Of a stretch of 64,000 bases of DNA, positions 22,571-33,302 are shown in pieces. The stretch is from contig CAJNDS010000165.1 in assembly GCA_905221605.1 (NCBI GenBank), forward strand, positions 38,501 to 102,500, read 5' to 3'. The stretch's first letter is position 1. Each line of letters starts with the position of its first letter. Source of the DNA: Symbiodinium natans. Taxonomy: Eukaryota > Sar > Dinophyceae > Suessiales > Symbiodiniaceae. Made by a program: the position numbers and the translations under genes. The notes under the pieces are model-generated. The model did no database searches, was not told the origin of the DNA, and saw only the letters and a list, made by a program, of their open reading frames with translations.

Positions 22571-22749
22571 ATCCCGAAACCCTCAACCCGAAACCCTAAA
22601 CCCTAAACCCTAAACCCTAAACCACAAGACATGTGACTCTCCGATGGCGCCAGTTCGGCAACGCCCAGCCTATGATCTCAGAATCCTTCGCCTGGTTCTC
22701 AGGTGACCAACTGGTTCTTAGGGGATCAGGGAGCGCACCCTAGGGGTCT

Positions 22750-22870
22750 GGGTTTAGGGTTTAGGGTTTAGGGTTTAGGGTTTAGGGTTTAGGGTTTAGG
22801 GTTTAGGGTTTAGGGTTTAGGGTTTAGGGTTTAGGGTTTAGGGTTTAGGGTTTAGGGTTTAGGGTTTAGG
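22750..22870 (+). repeat. TTTAGGG array, about 17 perfect units
   Basis: It follows an island (22,623-22,740) that is itself preceded by CCCTAAA at 22,580-22,622. MITE family A copy 2 abuts its right side. Confidence 0.93.
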
Positions 22871-22887
22871 GATCGGGGAACGAACCC

Positions 22888-22990
22888 AAAGGGTCCATGT
22901 ACCTAAATAAGGGAAGACTTGGGCCTTAAAGTGCCTCCATTTCGGGACTTTAGGGCCCAAGTACACAACAGTGAGGTACAAGGACCCTTA
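22888..22990. repeat. MITE family A copy 2
   Basis: It starts AAGGGTCCATGTACCTAAAT and ends GAGGTACAAGGACCCTTAG, with internal TTTAGGGCCCAAGTACAC. It sits directly at the right edge of a TTTAGGG array. Confidence 0.75.
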
Positions 22991-23188
22991 GTGTAAGGTG
23001 CCCTCTACAACCCTAAACAGGGTTCCATAGGGGAGCTCCGGTGCCGAAGTCCTTCGTTTCCAAGGGGAGTTTCAGGGTTTAGGGTTTAGGGTTTAGGGTT
23101 TAGGGTTGCGGGCCCTTAATTTGTATCAGGGTCTGAAAGGGGTCTATAAAGGGCCACCCTTAAAAAAGGGCCCTAATACTAAGGGGCC

Positions 23189-23330
23189 ATGGTACAAGCA
23201 GAAGCCGGCCCTGGAGGCCCAGCAGAAAGAGGCCTTCTGCAGAAGGAATCTGTGGAGAAGAAGCGGCCCTGGAGGCGTTGGCCAAGAAAGCTGCGAAGGC
23301 TGCAGCTCCTGGAGAGGGCCCTCATGAGCT
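23189..23330 (+). CDS. putative coding segment, Lys/Ala-rich
   Basis: All three forward frames are open across this GC-rich island. One reads ALEALAKKAAKAAAPGEGPH near its end and looks most protein-like. The acceptor and donor cannot be fixed because the frames compete. TTTAGGG arrays lie on both sides (23,075-23,106 and 23,345-23,412). Confidence 0.35.
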
Positions 23331-23702
23331 TGACTGATCCGCGGTTGGGTTTAGGGTTAGGTTTTAGGGTTGAGGGTTTAGGGTTTAGGGTTTAGGGTTT
23401 AGGGTTTAGGGTGATGGGCCAGGGGTGGTGTTAGGTGGTCAGTCGGGGTTTCAGTGGGCCTCACTGGGCCTCACAGGGAGGATGGGTTTGAGCCGTTTTT
23501 AGGGCTTAGGAGCCCCGGAACACCTTGCCAAATTCTCCTGCCTCTCGCACCCGCAACAAAGACGGGGATCTTCAGTTCAGTTCGAGGCGTAGCCCTAAAG
23601 CCCGAAGCCCTAAAGCCTGAAGCCTCTGAACACTGCACAGCTCCAGCCTCAATGTAAGTATATACAGGGCTCCGTGAAGATGAGTTCAGCCTCCCTGTTT
23701 CC

Positions 23703-23868
23703 CCCTAAACCCTCAACCCTAAGCCCTAAACCCTACACCCTAAACCCTAAACCCTAAATCCTAAACCCTACACCCTAAACCCTAAACCTTAAACCCTAAA
23801 TCCTAAACCCTAAACCCTAAACCCTAAACCCTAAACCCTAAACCCTAAACCCTAAACCCTAAACCCTA
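23703..23868 (-). repeat. CCCTAAA array with CCCTACA and AATCCTAAA variants
   Basis: About 23 units; variants cluster in the left half, and the right half is perfect. A GC-rich island (23,869-23,985) and TTTAGGG (23,989-24,040) follow. Confidence 0.92.
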
Positions 23869-24264
23869 GCCCATGGGAGTTGTGGTTGGGGTGCAGTTGC
23901 GGGTGTCGGGCCTGGGCGTGGTGAGAGCCCATGTTTGAGCTTTGTGACGCACTCCGGCCGGGGCTGCGGTTTAGGGGCTTTTGCTCTTTAGGGTTTGGGG
24001 TTTAGGGTTTAGGGTTTTGGGTTTAGGGTTTAGGGTTTAGCGGAACGAAATAAATCGCGTTTGGGGATTTTGGGGGTGTGGGATCTTGGGTTTGTGTGTT
24101 TTGGGGCAGAGGTTCTAGAGGCTTTTGTATCGGTTAACTGAGGTTTCTAGGCTTTACCAAGTTTACGTTCTAGAGGGTGTCTTAGCCTTGTCGGGCTCAT
24201 GCGGCTTGTGGTTTTTCCTTGAGCGCTCAACCCTAAAATCTCTCCAGTTCTGAAGGCTTCGAGG

Positions 24265-24445
24265 GTTTGGGGTTTTAGGGTTTTAGGGTTTTAGGGTTTT
24301 AGGGTTTTAGGGTTTTAGGGTTTTAGGGTTTTAGGGTTTTAGGGTTTTAGGGTTTTAGGGTTTTAGGGCTTTCAGGGTTTTTAGGGTTTTAGGGTTTCAG
24401 GGTTTTAGGGTTTTAAAGGGCGTTTTAGGGTTTTAGGGTTCGAGT
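24265..24445 (+). repeat. TTTTAGGG (8-bp) array
   Basis: At least 12 consecutive units carry four T, a shift from the 7-bp repeat used elsewhere, then degenerate at the right end. The unit resembles the telomere repeat known from some green algae, but here it is embedded among 7-bp arrays. Confidence 0.92.
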
Positions 24446-24449
24446 CCTA

Positions 24450-26420
24450 GTCTTAGGGTTTAGGTTTTCGGGCTTCGGGTTCCCTTACAACCTCCAGAAA
24501 GCGTCACTTGCCATCAGGACGTGGAGCAGTTTCCTGAGGTCAAGGCAGGACGTCTTTGGAAGATTACTCTCCCGTTTCGAAGCTCAAGCTCAAAAACTCC
24601 AAAGCTTCTTGACAACCGTAAACCCTCAAGCCGTAGCCCTTCATGTTCAGAAACACCCAAATTTCAGAGCCAGCCCCAACAGTTTCCAGGGCTCTACAGC
24701 TACTTTGAAAACCTCAGAAGCTCCGTAAACCTCAGGCTCAGCTCTGACGGATCAAGTACCTGATGGTCCTTAAACTTGTGATGCAAGCAGCCGAACAACA
24801 TCTGGGACCCCATTGAGGACAGATACTTCCTGTAGCCCTATGCGACCTTTGGCTTTGGATTTTTGAGGTTTCCGCCCTCCACCAACACTCCGCTCCCCCC
24901 AAAACAATGTTGAAAGGTTACCCTTTAACATGGAGTGATCTGGGGCCCTTAAAACAAGCACTTCAAGCCCCTAAACTTCGGTGCCTCCAACCAGAGCATC
25001 TATAAACGCCCTTGGAGGCAAGCCTTCGAGGGCCCCTACCCCAAAGCTTACATCCCCGTGGCCCTAACAAACCTTGAAGCATGTGTCATGCTGGCAGGCG
25101 CTGCGTCTGAAGCAGCATGGCCGCAGAAACCCGAAGCCCTGTACCTTATCAGCCCTAAACCATGTATCTTAAGCCCTCAACCACATACCCAAAACCCTAC
25201 ACCACATACCTTAAACCCTAAACCATATACCCTAAACCCTGCGGCTGAAATGTTCCGAGGTGCAACCTTCATGGGGTGACTAACTGCCCGAGAATGCCCC
25301 AAAGCCCCGAAAGCCCCCAAAGCCCACAAAGCCGTAACCCCGACCCCACATGCGCCTCTTAACCTGAAAGCCCGTCAAACCCTGAAACCCCGAATTTGAA
25401 GCCCTAAACCCCAAAACCCCCCCGAAACCCTAAACCCTAAACCCGAAAGCCCCTAAACCCTAAACTCTGAACCCCAAGACTAGGCATTCGAATCCCGCTT
25501 GGCGGACCTGACAAGGGCCTTGGGGGCCCTTGAGTTTCTTGCCAAAAGAGTCCATCTAATATACAAGGAGGGGCCCCCTTACTATATTAACTATTGTTAA
25601 GGGACTTCTAACCTGAGTTAGGATCCTTATAACCCAATTTAGGGTCCTTATAACTCTACTTCTAACTAGGGGGGGCCCCTCCTTGTAGGGGCCGGAAATA
25701 ATTAGAATAGGGTTTTGTGGGGTTACTTTAGTATACTTCCAAAGGGACCATAAGGGAATATGATTAGTAATTATTCCGACCCCCCATATTACCTATGTAG
25801 TACGTATATCCAAGGGTATAAGGGTTTAGGGTTTACAGTAAATTCAAGGGTCTAAGGGTTTAGGCTTTAGCGTCTTGGGTTTGGGGTATGTACGTTCCTA
25901 CATCGTGGCAGTAGTACCCGAGTATCTACTATACGGGTACATGGGCCCTCAGGGTAGCATCCTTTAGGTTTCCCCTTATCAACCGATTTTCAAAAGAAAG
26001 GTTGCCCTTGTACGTTCCAAGCAACTGGGGGGACCTACTTGAAAGGTTCATGGGCAGTCAAAATGTAGGGCTCTATGTGCCTTAAACCGTTTCAGGCTCT
26101 TCCCATTGGGATCACGTCGCCGGACAAAACCTGGTCACTGCTCACTCTACTTGACCGGACCCCAAGGCGGGACGGAAGAGATACCGAGCAAGTCTCTAGG
26201 CTGACTATAAACCCGAAACCCAGTAAACCCTAAACCCTTGAGGGTTCAGGGTGGCAGGATCCTTGATGTAGGCAACTTATTCTTGCTAGGCTTTTTGAGT
26301 TTGGGGTTCAGGGTTTAGGTAGAGTAAGCCTTATACCCTTCAAAGCCAAGGCCATGACATCTACCCTTCTGGAGGTACAAGGTTACTCTTTGCAGGGCTT
26401 CATAGGGCTATATTCAGGGT
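24450..26420. other. gene-poor stretch with MITEs
   Basis: Degenerate CCCTAAA at 25,140-25,240 and 25,400-25,460, MITE family D copy 1, an A/T-rich palindromic segment at 25,690-25,800 related to 47,245-47,430, and a weak family A relative at 25,885-25,955. Open frames at 24,521-24,763 and 25,058-25,279 lack domain or splice support. Confidence 0.45.
25562..25687. repeat. MITE family D copy 1
   Basis: The ends are TACAAGGAGGGGCCCCC and GGGGGGGCCCCTCCTTGTAG. The interior repeats a motif of the form CTTATAACCCAATTTAGGG. Copies at 39,623 (reversed) and 50,617 share the same interior. Confidence 0.8.
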
Positions 26421-26427
26421 TTTCGGG

Positions 26428-26498
26428 TAAACCCTAAACCCTAAACCCTAAACCGTAAACCCTAAACCCTAAACCCTAAACCCTAAACCCTAAGCCCT
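26428..26498 (-). repeat. CCCTAAA array
   Basis: About ten units with one CCGTAAA variant. It is the left partner of the TTTAGGG array at 26,563-26,645 around a 64-bp island. Confidence 0.9.
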
Positions 26499-26505
26499 AC
26501 ACCAG

Positions 26506-26552
26506 GTGCACACCTCCAGTTCCTCCTCAGGTTGGGCTCCGTCCAAGCCTCG
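26506..26552 (+). CDS. putative small exon between inverted arrays
   Basis: From an ACCAG acceptor the frame reads VHTSSSSGWAPSKPR to a GTATGG donor at 26,553. Short and Ser-rich, so the support is mainly positional. Confidence 0.4.
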
Positions 26553-26562
26553 GTATGGACTT

Positions 26563-26645
26563 TGGGTTTTAGGGTTTAGGGTTTAGGGTTTAGGGTTTAG
26601 GGTTTAGGGTTTAGGGTTTAGGGTTTAGGGTTTAGGGTTTCGGGT
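26563..26645 (+). repeat. TTTAGGG array
   Basis: About 11 perfect units after one TTTTAGGG. It is followed almost at once by the palindromic element at 26,661. Confidence 0.92.
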
Positions 26646-26660
26646 TTGGTTCGGGTTAGT

Positions 26661-26813
26661 CCCCAGAGACTCCAAAACCCCTTAATCAAGGTATATACCT
26701 TATATAAGTTAGAGTAGGAACCCTAATATGATTTAAGGTATTTAAATAAAGTAGAATAGGAACCCTAATATGATTTCAGGTAGATTAATTAAGGGGTTTT
26801 GGAGTCTCTGGGG
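26661..26813. repeat. MITE B, 153 bp with 26-bp perfect inverted ends
   Basis: The first 26 bases (starting CCCCAGAGACTCC) are the exact complement of the last 26 (ending GGAGTCTCTGGGG). Inside, TAGGAACCCTAATATGATTT occurs twice in direct orientation. No ORF and no obvious target duplication. Perfect ends suggest recent activity. Confidence 0.85.
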
Positions 26814-27175
26814 TCTACATCCCGAGGTGGGTTTGCAGTAGGGTGTCTCTACAGGAATCTTAAAGGAAGCGTCCCTAAACCTCTCTTAGACTTCCGGTGT
26901 CCCTCCACCCATACTGTTCCCAGTGTGTCGTATTGCGCTGCTTTGGGCCTCTGGTTGAGGTTGGCTTAGGCTGCAGGCTTCGGGCAAAATTATACCCACA
27001 CCAGGAACCCCGTCTCAGTTTTCGGTCAACAGCGCTTCAACCTAGGTGGAGCACGGCCCACTGGAGTGTATCTTCGATCGGCCAGAGAAGGCTTCGCTCT
27101 CGGCCATCGCGGTTTGGGGTTTAAGGTTTGAGTTGGTTGATGTTTAGGGTTTTGGGTTTAGGGTTTAGGGTTTAG

Positions 27176-27261
27176 GCTTGCAAAGTGACATGGAAAGGAA
27201 AGTGGCCAAGCGCGAGAAGCACCATAGCCTGTCGATGCCGGAAGCACTTCCTGAAACAATC
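27176..27261 (+). CDS. putative exon, TTTAG acceptor, unknown gene
   Basis: The frame reads LQSDMERKVAKREKHHSLSM and continues PEALPETI to a GTATGC donor at 27,262. The acceptor is either TTTAG at the end of a telomeric tract (exon at 27,176) or an AAAG ten bases on. It lies 0.6 kb before the AAA+ gene start; the two may or may not be the same gene. Confidence 0.55.
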
Positions 27262-27587
27262 GTATGCGATTTTCGCCCCTAGACACCAAAGCTTTGGGGT
27301 TTAGGGTTTGGGGTTTAGGGTTTAGGGTTTACAGGTTTTTCTGTTCCTTTAGGAGCTGTGGTTCGGTCATCATGATGCAAACCACATGATGTAGTGTGTC
27401 GATCTCTACACACTGGGATGCATGTCTCCATTCAAGGTCTCTGCTTCGAACGCAAACAACGTGAATAGAGGTGACTTTTGTTTGGGTTCTTGGGTTTGAG
27501 GGTTGGTTTTCGGGTCGGCAGGGGCATGGTTACCTGTCTACCCTAAACCCTAAACCCTAAACCCTAAACCCTAAACCCTCTGGCAAG

Positions 27588-27645
27588 GACTCCGGCCGCC
27601 ATGACTTCTGCGCGCTCGAGGAGGAGCTCGAGGCAGTTTCGGAGG
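27588..27645 (+). CDS. putative exon, acidic helix, unknown gene
   Basis: From a GCAAG acceptor the frame reads DSGRHDFCALEEELEAVSE to a GT donor at 27,646. It is preceded by CCCTAAA (27,537-27,579) and followed by five CTTAGGG units at 27,676-27,710. It could be a 5' exon of a gene upstream of the AAA+ ATPase. Confidence 0.5.
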
Positions 27646-27819
27646 GTGTTGGAGAGGGAGCCCAACGCGGGGAGTTTAGGGCTTAGGGCTTAGGGCTTAG
27701 GGCTTAGGGCTTGTTTCACGGGTGGCTGGAGCTCATGTTGGATTCCATACTCAGGCCGGTATACCATCAGCCGGCTCAAGAGAACAGTAGGCAGTTCCCT
27801 CCCTCGGAAACAGCCCCCC

Positions 27820-30219
27820 ATGGAGAAGGCCAGCAGCCAAAGGAAAGGCGCGAACGGCAAGAAGGCAGAGGTGGACGTGGCCTCGGTTCTCAAGCAGCTG
27901 CCCAGTGACGACACATTGAGCTGGGACAGCTACTTTGCACCTGAGCACCTCAAAGACTGGCTGCAGCTTTTTTTTGGTTTGATTTGTTTCAGGGTTATTT
28001 AGGGGCTACTTAGGTGTATAGGGACTATATAAGGTGTATATATATATATGTATGTATGTATGTATATGTATATTCCCTCTTATGGGGTTTTTGGATCCAG
28101 GAATCCTCCGGGGCTCCATATGAAATACACATTCCGGAGGCTTGATGCTTCATGGCACTGTATGGCAACACCCCACAAGTAAGTCCCTGCATAAGGAGTG
28201 GTAAGTAGAGGTGCCTTGAAACCATAAAGTCTCACGAAGACACAGCCCTAAACCCTCAACCCTAAACCCTAAATCCTTAACCCTCCAGGACGAGCTCATG
28301 CACTTGGCTGAGTGCATGAATCCAGACTTCCAGCGCCGGTTAAAGGCATGTTCTGAGGGCAGGGGACTTCGGGCTTGTCTGAAGGAACTCCCAAACCTTA
28401 AACTCCTGCACGTCCCCGAACCCTAAACCCTAAACCCTAAGCCCTAAGCCCTAAGCCCTAAGCCCTAAACCCTAAGCCCTAAGCCCTAAACCCTAAACCC
28501 TACAGGAAGGGACGCTGTGGACGCTTGTTTGCTTCCAAAAGCATGAGTCCTAAGTAGGTGTTGTGGTTGTGGAGCGTGGGGGCAGCCTTAGCCTTGCACC
28601 CAATCGCGAGAGGGACCTGCCTGAAGGGTGAACCCGAAGGTTTAGGGTTTAGGGTTTAGGGTTTAGGGTTTAGGGTTTAGGGTTTAGGGTTTAGGGTTTA
28701 GGGTTTAGGGTTTAGGGTTTAGGGTTTAGGGCTCCAAATATCCCAAAGGAGGTATTATTTACCGACTGTAGACCCCAATGTTAGGTATTATTTGCATACT
28801 TGGAGCCCTAGGCGAACAGTATGCTAACTAAGGGGTTCCGGGTTTATAAGGTTTAGGGCTTGGGATACAGGGTTTATAAGGTTTAGGGTTCAGGGTTCAG
28901 TGTTTTGGGTTTAGGGTCCAGGGTTTCGGGTTTACAAGGTTTAGGGTTTAGGGTTCAGGGTTTAAAAGGTTTAGGGTTTAGGGTTCAGGGGTTGTAAGGT
29001 TTAGGGTTTAGGGTTCAGGAGTTATGAGGTTTAGGGTTTAGGGCTCAGGGCTTGTAAGGTTTAGGGTTTAGGGTTCAGGGCTTACAAGGTTTAGGTTTTC
29101 GCGTTCAGGGTTCCCCTACTTGGCAGGCACTTCGAGAGCACTGCCGTGCACGACCAAGCCAGATCTTTCGTGGCCGAAAGATGATCTTGCTTCATGGACC
29201 TCCGGGCACGGGCAAGACGCATGCCATGCGCATGCTGGCATCGCTGCTGAATCTGCAGCCGTGGGTGCTGGATGTCAAAGCCATGGCGGACAGTTGGGAG
29301 GCGCGGAGCTTGTTCGACGAAGTACTGCAGACCATTGGGAGCCTCAGCAGATCTATCGTCTTCCTGGATGAGTGCGAAGGCATCTTCCGAAGCCGGGGCC
29401 CAATGATGAACTACGCATCCGTGACGGTCACCACCAAGGTGGAACTGATCGACGACTTCTTGACGTGGGTGGACGGACTACAGGGACAGAAGGAGAGCCA
29501 CGTCATGGCGGGCGCTTTCCTTTGTTTGTCCACAAACGTTCTCGAGCACATCGACCCAGCGGTGGTGTCTCGCAGCTCTTGCCTCAAGATTGATCTGCCC
29601 GGCCTACCAGAACGCCAGGCATGGTGGGCTGCACATGCCAAGCACCTGGTGATGCCTGAGTTGGCCGAGTTGGCTTCCATCACCGAAGGTCTGTCGTTTC
29701 GAGACTTGGCCCAGGTGGCAGAGAAAGTGGAGCGGGCCGCAGCAAGGCATGCAGGCTTGGACGCTCAGGTGAAGCACTGCAGCATCTCTCAGTACAGAGA
29801 CGTCTCGCGGAAGCTGGCCGAGGATAAGGGCAGCGCGGAAACTAGGTGGGGCTCTTGGGATACTTTATGTATCCCCTTATTAGGGGGTTTTAGGAGGGTC
29901 ATAATTTGGGAAAGTCTTTCAGAGGGTTTTGAAAGGGCCATCCTAGGACACAGCGACCTCTCAGGAGCACCTCGCAAAGACTGGTGGGTGGCTTGCAGCT
30001 TTGCAAGCGGAGCATGCCGAGCGGCAGAAGTTGGAAGCCAGGGTCAAGCAGTTGGAGGAGTCCTTGGATGCAGGGTACTGCTACATTGAGGACTCCCAGA
30101 TCCATCAGATCCGAGAGAAAACCTGGCCTCAGGAGACCGAGGTGGAAGGGCCTCTCCGGGGATATGTGCGTCCGCTTCTGCGAAAGTTCCGGGTCGTGTC
30201 TGACAGCATTCTCAAGTAG
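27820..30219 (+). CDS. AAA+ ATPase, five exons, introns rich in telomeric repeat
   Basis: Exons that splice in frame are 27,820-27,965, 28,101-28,178, 28,288-28,345, 29,127-29,829 and 29,999-30,219, giving about 401 residues from an ATG to a TAG. The N-terminus (MEKASSQRKGANGKKAEVDV) is basic then helical. The AAA module has Walker A GPPGTGKT at about 118-125, Walker B IVFLDECEG with D175/E176, a sensor-1 Asn (N231 in CLSTN) and an arginine-finger candidate at R243 in VVSRSS. The C-terminal exon starts with a coiled-coil segment (AERQKLEARVKQLEESL). Exons 1, 3 and 4 use GC donors and exon 2 uses GTAAGT. Classic AAA proteins remodel protein complexes by ATP hydrolysis; substrate and location cannot be told. 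Weak points: the third exon needs one base (28,288) that a strict AG acceptor would remove, and the exon 4 donor could be another nearby site. The third intron holds a CCCTAAA array, a TTTAGGG array and a 30-bp minisatellite. Confidence 0.8.
28415..28502 (-). repeat. CCCTAAA/CCCTAAG array inside the AAA+ gene
   Basis: It lies in the third intron and is mirrored by TTTAGGG at 28,641-28,732 in the same intron (C-rich first, the reverse of the usual order). Confidence 0.9.
28641..28732 (+). repeat. TTTAGGG array inside the AAA+ gene
   Basis: About 13 perfect units in the third intron. Confidence 0.93.
28846..29100 (+). repeat. 30-bp telomere-derived minisatellite
   Basis: The last five units have the order AAGG + TTTAGGG + TTTAGGG + TTCAGGG + a variable 5-base linker. 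Earlier units are more diverged. It ends about 25 bp before the exon encoding Walker A. Confidence 0.85.
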
Positions 30220-31060
30220 TGGCCCGGACAGCATAACCCAGCCGGCCACGCGCAGGCAAGGGCAGCTGAATCACAGCTCCTTCTCCTCCTCACTTAGCCA
30301 ACTGAACTTTTGCTTAAATATGTAGGGGTCTGACAGAAGCTTGATAAAATGCAAGTCAGTGGTACAATGTTAGCCGTAAGTTCAATGGCTTCTGGGGAGG
30401 CAGCGCACAGAAAGTGGCGGCACGGAATAGGACTGTTGTGCGGCTCATGCCCAACACAGCAGCCCCTGCATTGAGGTAGAAAGGACACATACGAAGGGTT
30501 GATCTCAGTTACGCTTTCCTTTCTGGGTCTATTACAGTAAGACACGAACAAGTCTCGCAAGTCAGTCCAACCCCTCGCAAATGCTACTTCTCCCACATCT
30601 CTCAGGCTTGACGATGCTTTGCATGAAGCGCGGCCATCGTCTCAAGCCGAACTGTGTTCAAGGCTAGACATCGCCAGACGGCGATGGACGATCACACGCG
30701 TGAAGAAATTGCTAGACAGGACAGATCAAGAGTTGGGAGGCCTAAGGGCTTGAGGGTGTATTTAGGACCTAGACCCCCGGACACCCCTTCCAGTTCAGAG
30801 CTGCACACATAGGGGCCCAAAGAAGCACATAAACATAAGGATCCTGCAAGCAAGGCTTTCGGAATAGAAGGATCCTCATGTTTAAGTGGTTTTTTGGGCC
30901 GCTGACACAGCTCGATCTGCGCCCAGGACGTTGCAATCCTGTGGTTCGTCGGCTTAAGGTTTTATGGCTTTAAGGGGTTTTTGGTTTTAAAGTTACAGGT
31001 TTTGGTGGTTAGGCTGGTTCTAGGGTCCCTAAACCCCAAACCCTAAGCCCTAAGCCCTAA
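30220..31060. other. 3' flank of the AAA+ gene, no gene seen
   Basis: Unique sequence of ordinary composition, nearly free of telomeric units, consistent with 3' untranslated and intergenic DNA. The reverse-strand open frame at 30,294-30,596 has no recognisable feature. Confidence 0.45.
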
Positions 31061-31159
31061 ACCCCTCAAGCTTGCAGATGCTAAGGGTTTAGGGTGTATG
31101 GGGCGCATAGGATTTAGGGTTTAGGGTGTATGGTTTAGGGTTTAGGGTTTAGGGTTTAG

Positions 31160-31247
31160 GGTTGATGAATCCGTGCGGATTGAGCGCCTGGCCGCCAGGT
31201 CGATGGAAGCGCTCTCGCCGCTGAGCTTGAATGAGGATCACCCTTAA
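31160..31247 (+). CDS. putative terminal exon, TTTAG acceptor
   Basis: The acceptor is TTTAG|G from the end of a TTTAGGG array. The frame reads VDESVRIERLAARSMEALSP and continues LSLNEDHP to a TAA at 31,245-31,247. Regular charge/Leu spacing suggests a C-terminal helix. Upstream exons of this gene were not identified. Confidence 0.55.
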
Positions 31248-31373
31248 AAAACATCCCAGGGTTTCGGGTTTAGGAAGTTTTGGGTTTATGGTTTATGGTT
31301 TAATTAGGGTTTAGGGTTTAGGGTTTAGGGTTTATAGGGTTTAGGGTTTATGGTTTAGGAAGTTTTGGGTATG

Positions 31374-31487
31374 TGGGGGTTTACGGACAAAGGGGAGCCC
31401 CTAATACAGACCCCCGCTTCCCCCCAAGTAGTAGGATTCCAGAAGAATAAGGACCCCAAAAAGGTACCCCTAAGTTCGAAACCCCCA
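31374..31487. repeat. MITE-like family I copy 3
   Basis: Left end TATGTGGGGGTTTACGGACA, right end TTCGAAACCCCCATG, with AATAAGGACCCC and GGTACCCCTAA inside. Copy 2 (about 16,795-16,892) shares TATGGGGGTTTACGACA. Confidence 0.6.
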
Positions 31488-31512
31488 TGCAGGTTTCAGA
31501 CTTTGTTGTTGT

Positions 31513-31582
31513 AAACCCTAAACCCTAAACCCTAAACCCTAAACCCTAAACCCTAAACCCTGCTAAACCCTAAACCCTAAAC
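31513..31582 (-). repeat. CCCTAAA array
   Basis: Eight perfect units, one CTGCTAAA break, two more. Left partner of the exon at 31,597. Confidence 0.9.
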
Positions 31583-31596
31583 GCTTCATTCTCCAG

Positions 31597-31678
31597 AGAT
31601 GAAGGGAAGCATCGGCCTTAGCTTGTCCTTCGAGTATGAGGCCCAAGCAACCACCGTGCCTCTTAAGGAGGGACTCTG
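31597..31678 (+). CDS. putative exon with GTTTAGGG donor
   Basis: A CTCCAG acceptor is followed by a frame reading MKGSIGLSLSFEYEAQATTV and PLKEGLW. The donor at 31,679 is the first base of the telomeric run GTTTAGGG. Inverted arrays flank it (CCCTAAA to 31,582; TTTAGGG from 31,680). The peptide is plausible, but no family is recognised. Confidence 0.55.
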
Positions 31679-31929
31679 GTTTAGGGTTTTAGGGTTTAGG
31701 GTTTAGGGTTTAGGGTTTAGGGTTTTCTGTTCTCTTTAACTTTTGGTAGATAGTAGAAAGGGGCACCCTGAAGCGGTAGATAGTAGAAAGGGGGGGAACC
31801 CTGAAGCTGGGAACTCCCATTTAAGGTTTAGGGTTTGGGGTTTCTGGGCTTGCGGCCTTTACTCTTCTCGGGAGCGGCGCAGCTGATCGAAAGATCCTGT
31901 GCAAGTAAGGTCTTGAGGGTCCAGCAGTA

Positions 31930-32004
31930 CCCTAAACCCTAGACCCTAGACCCTAAACCCTACACCCTAAACCCTAAACCCTAAGCCCTAAACCCTAAAC
32001 CCCA
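31930..32004 (-). repeat. CCCTAAA-type array and downstream CTCC/GAAG minisatellite
   Basis: Variants CCCTAGA, CCCTACA and CCCTAAG are mixed in. Directly after (about 32,028-32,090) a 17-bp unit of the form CCCTCCAGCTTCCGAAG repeats three to four times. Confidence 0.8.
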
Positions 32005-32423
32005 AATCCCAAGCCAGACCTTGAAACCCTCCAGCTTCCGAAGCCCTCCAGCTCCCGAAGCCCTCCAGCTTCCGAAGCCCCAGCTTCCCCCCATTCACCT
32101 TCTCTCCCTGCCTTGAGCCCCCAAGCAGCCTGGCAGGGGTGTTCGGTTTAGGGTTTGCGCTTTTCGGGGTTTTGGATTTAGGGTGTATAGGGTGTAGGAT
32201 TAGGGTGTCCTAAGGGAAGAGGCCTCTGAGAATGTAATGTTGAAGTTAGTGGCCGATGTTTATCCTCAACCGGGCCGAGATCTCTAGGACCCAGAGCAGG
32301 CCCTTATCCCTGTTTTTGTGGCGGGGTCCAGGTTCCCTTAAGGCCCTTCAAACCAAAACCCAAAACCCTAAGCCGTAAGCCCTAAACCCTAAACCCTAAA
32401 CCCTAAACCCTAAACCCTAAACC

Positions 32424-33180
32424 ACCCTTGGGTCTGGGAATTTGCTGCTCCCAGGTCCACTTGACCGTTATCCGCCTCGCTGCCGCGCTTGTCAGTTTGC
32501 CTGTGCCAGACCAGTGCCTAGCCTACTGCTTGCTTTATGAACCCACAAAAAGCTCAACATATTCTTACCTATAAGGGCAGTAAGGGTATTATTCATTGTT
32601 TTTTTTTTTTTTTTTTTGGGGGGGGGTTCTCAAGCAAATAGTAGTGGCAGGTTAGATTCAGGGTCGGGATGTTGTTCAAGGGGGTTGAAGATTTGTGTTG
32701 TGCTTGGGGCTTTGGGAAGGTTTTTGCTTGGGCTTGTTGGGGGTTTGGAGGGTTGGCTAGGGACCGTTTTGGGGTGTCAGGGTTTCAGGGCTTCAGGGGG
32801 TTTATATATAGCTGCAGGGTGAAGATGGATTTGACTTGCCAATGTATATATGTGCATAGGGGTTTGCAGGCTGTATGACGTCGATGCTATGGGGTTTGCG
32901 AGTGCTTAGGGCTTAGGTCAGGGGGGATGGGGAGGTTGGATTTGGGAAACATATCTGTTGGGGTCACATGAGTCTTTTGACTTCGTTGCATCGTTGCATC
33001 CATTGAGTAATCCACAATCTTGGGCTCAAGGGTTAGCATTACGGGAAATGGCGATTTCAGAATACAGGTAGGTCTTCGATTTGGTTTGCAAGTACCAGTC
33101 TCACTTCGGCTCTACTTCCTTCAGCTGTAGAGAAGCACCAGAAAGGGTACCCCGATTTGCGGAAACCGCCCCCAAATTAA
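32424..33180. other. unique stretch, no gene assigned
   Basis: It includes the T19G9 tract at 32,599-32,626 and two overlapping forward frames at 32,616-32,878 that are Gly/Leu-rich translations of G-rich DNA. No splice or domain support. Confidence 0.4.
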
Positions 33181-33302
33181 ACCCTAAACCCTGAACCCCG
33201 AATCCTAAACCCTGAACCCTGAGCCGTGAGATCTAGATTAGAGGGCGTTTTGAAGCTCTACGGCTCACTTCCTCGACTTCGTACGAGTGATTGCGGAGGG
33301 GG

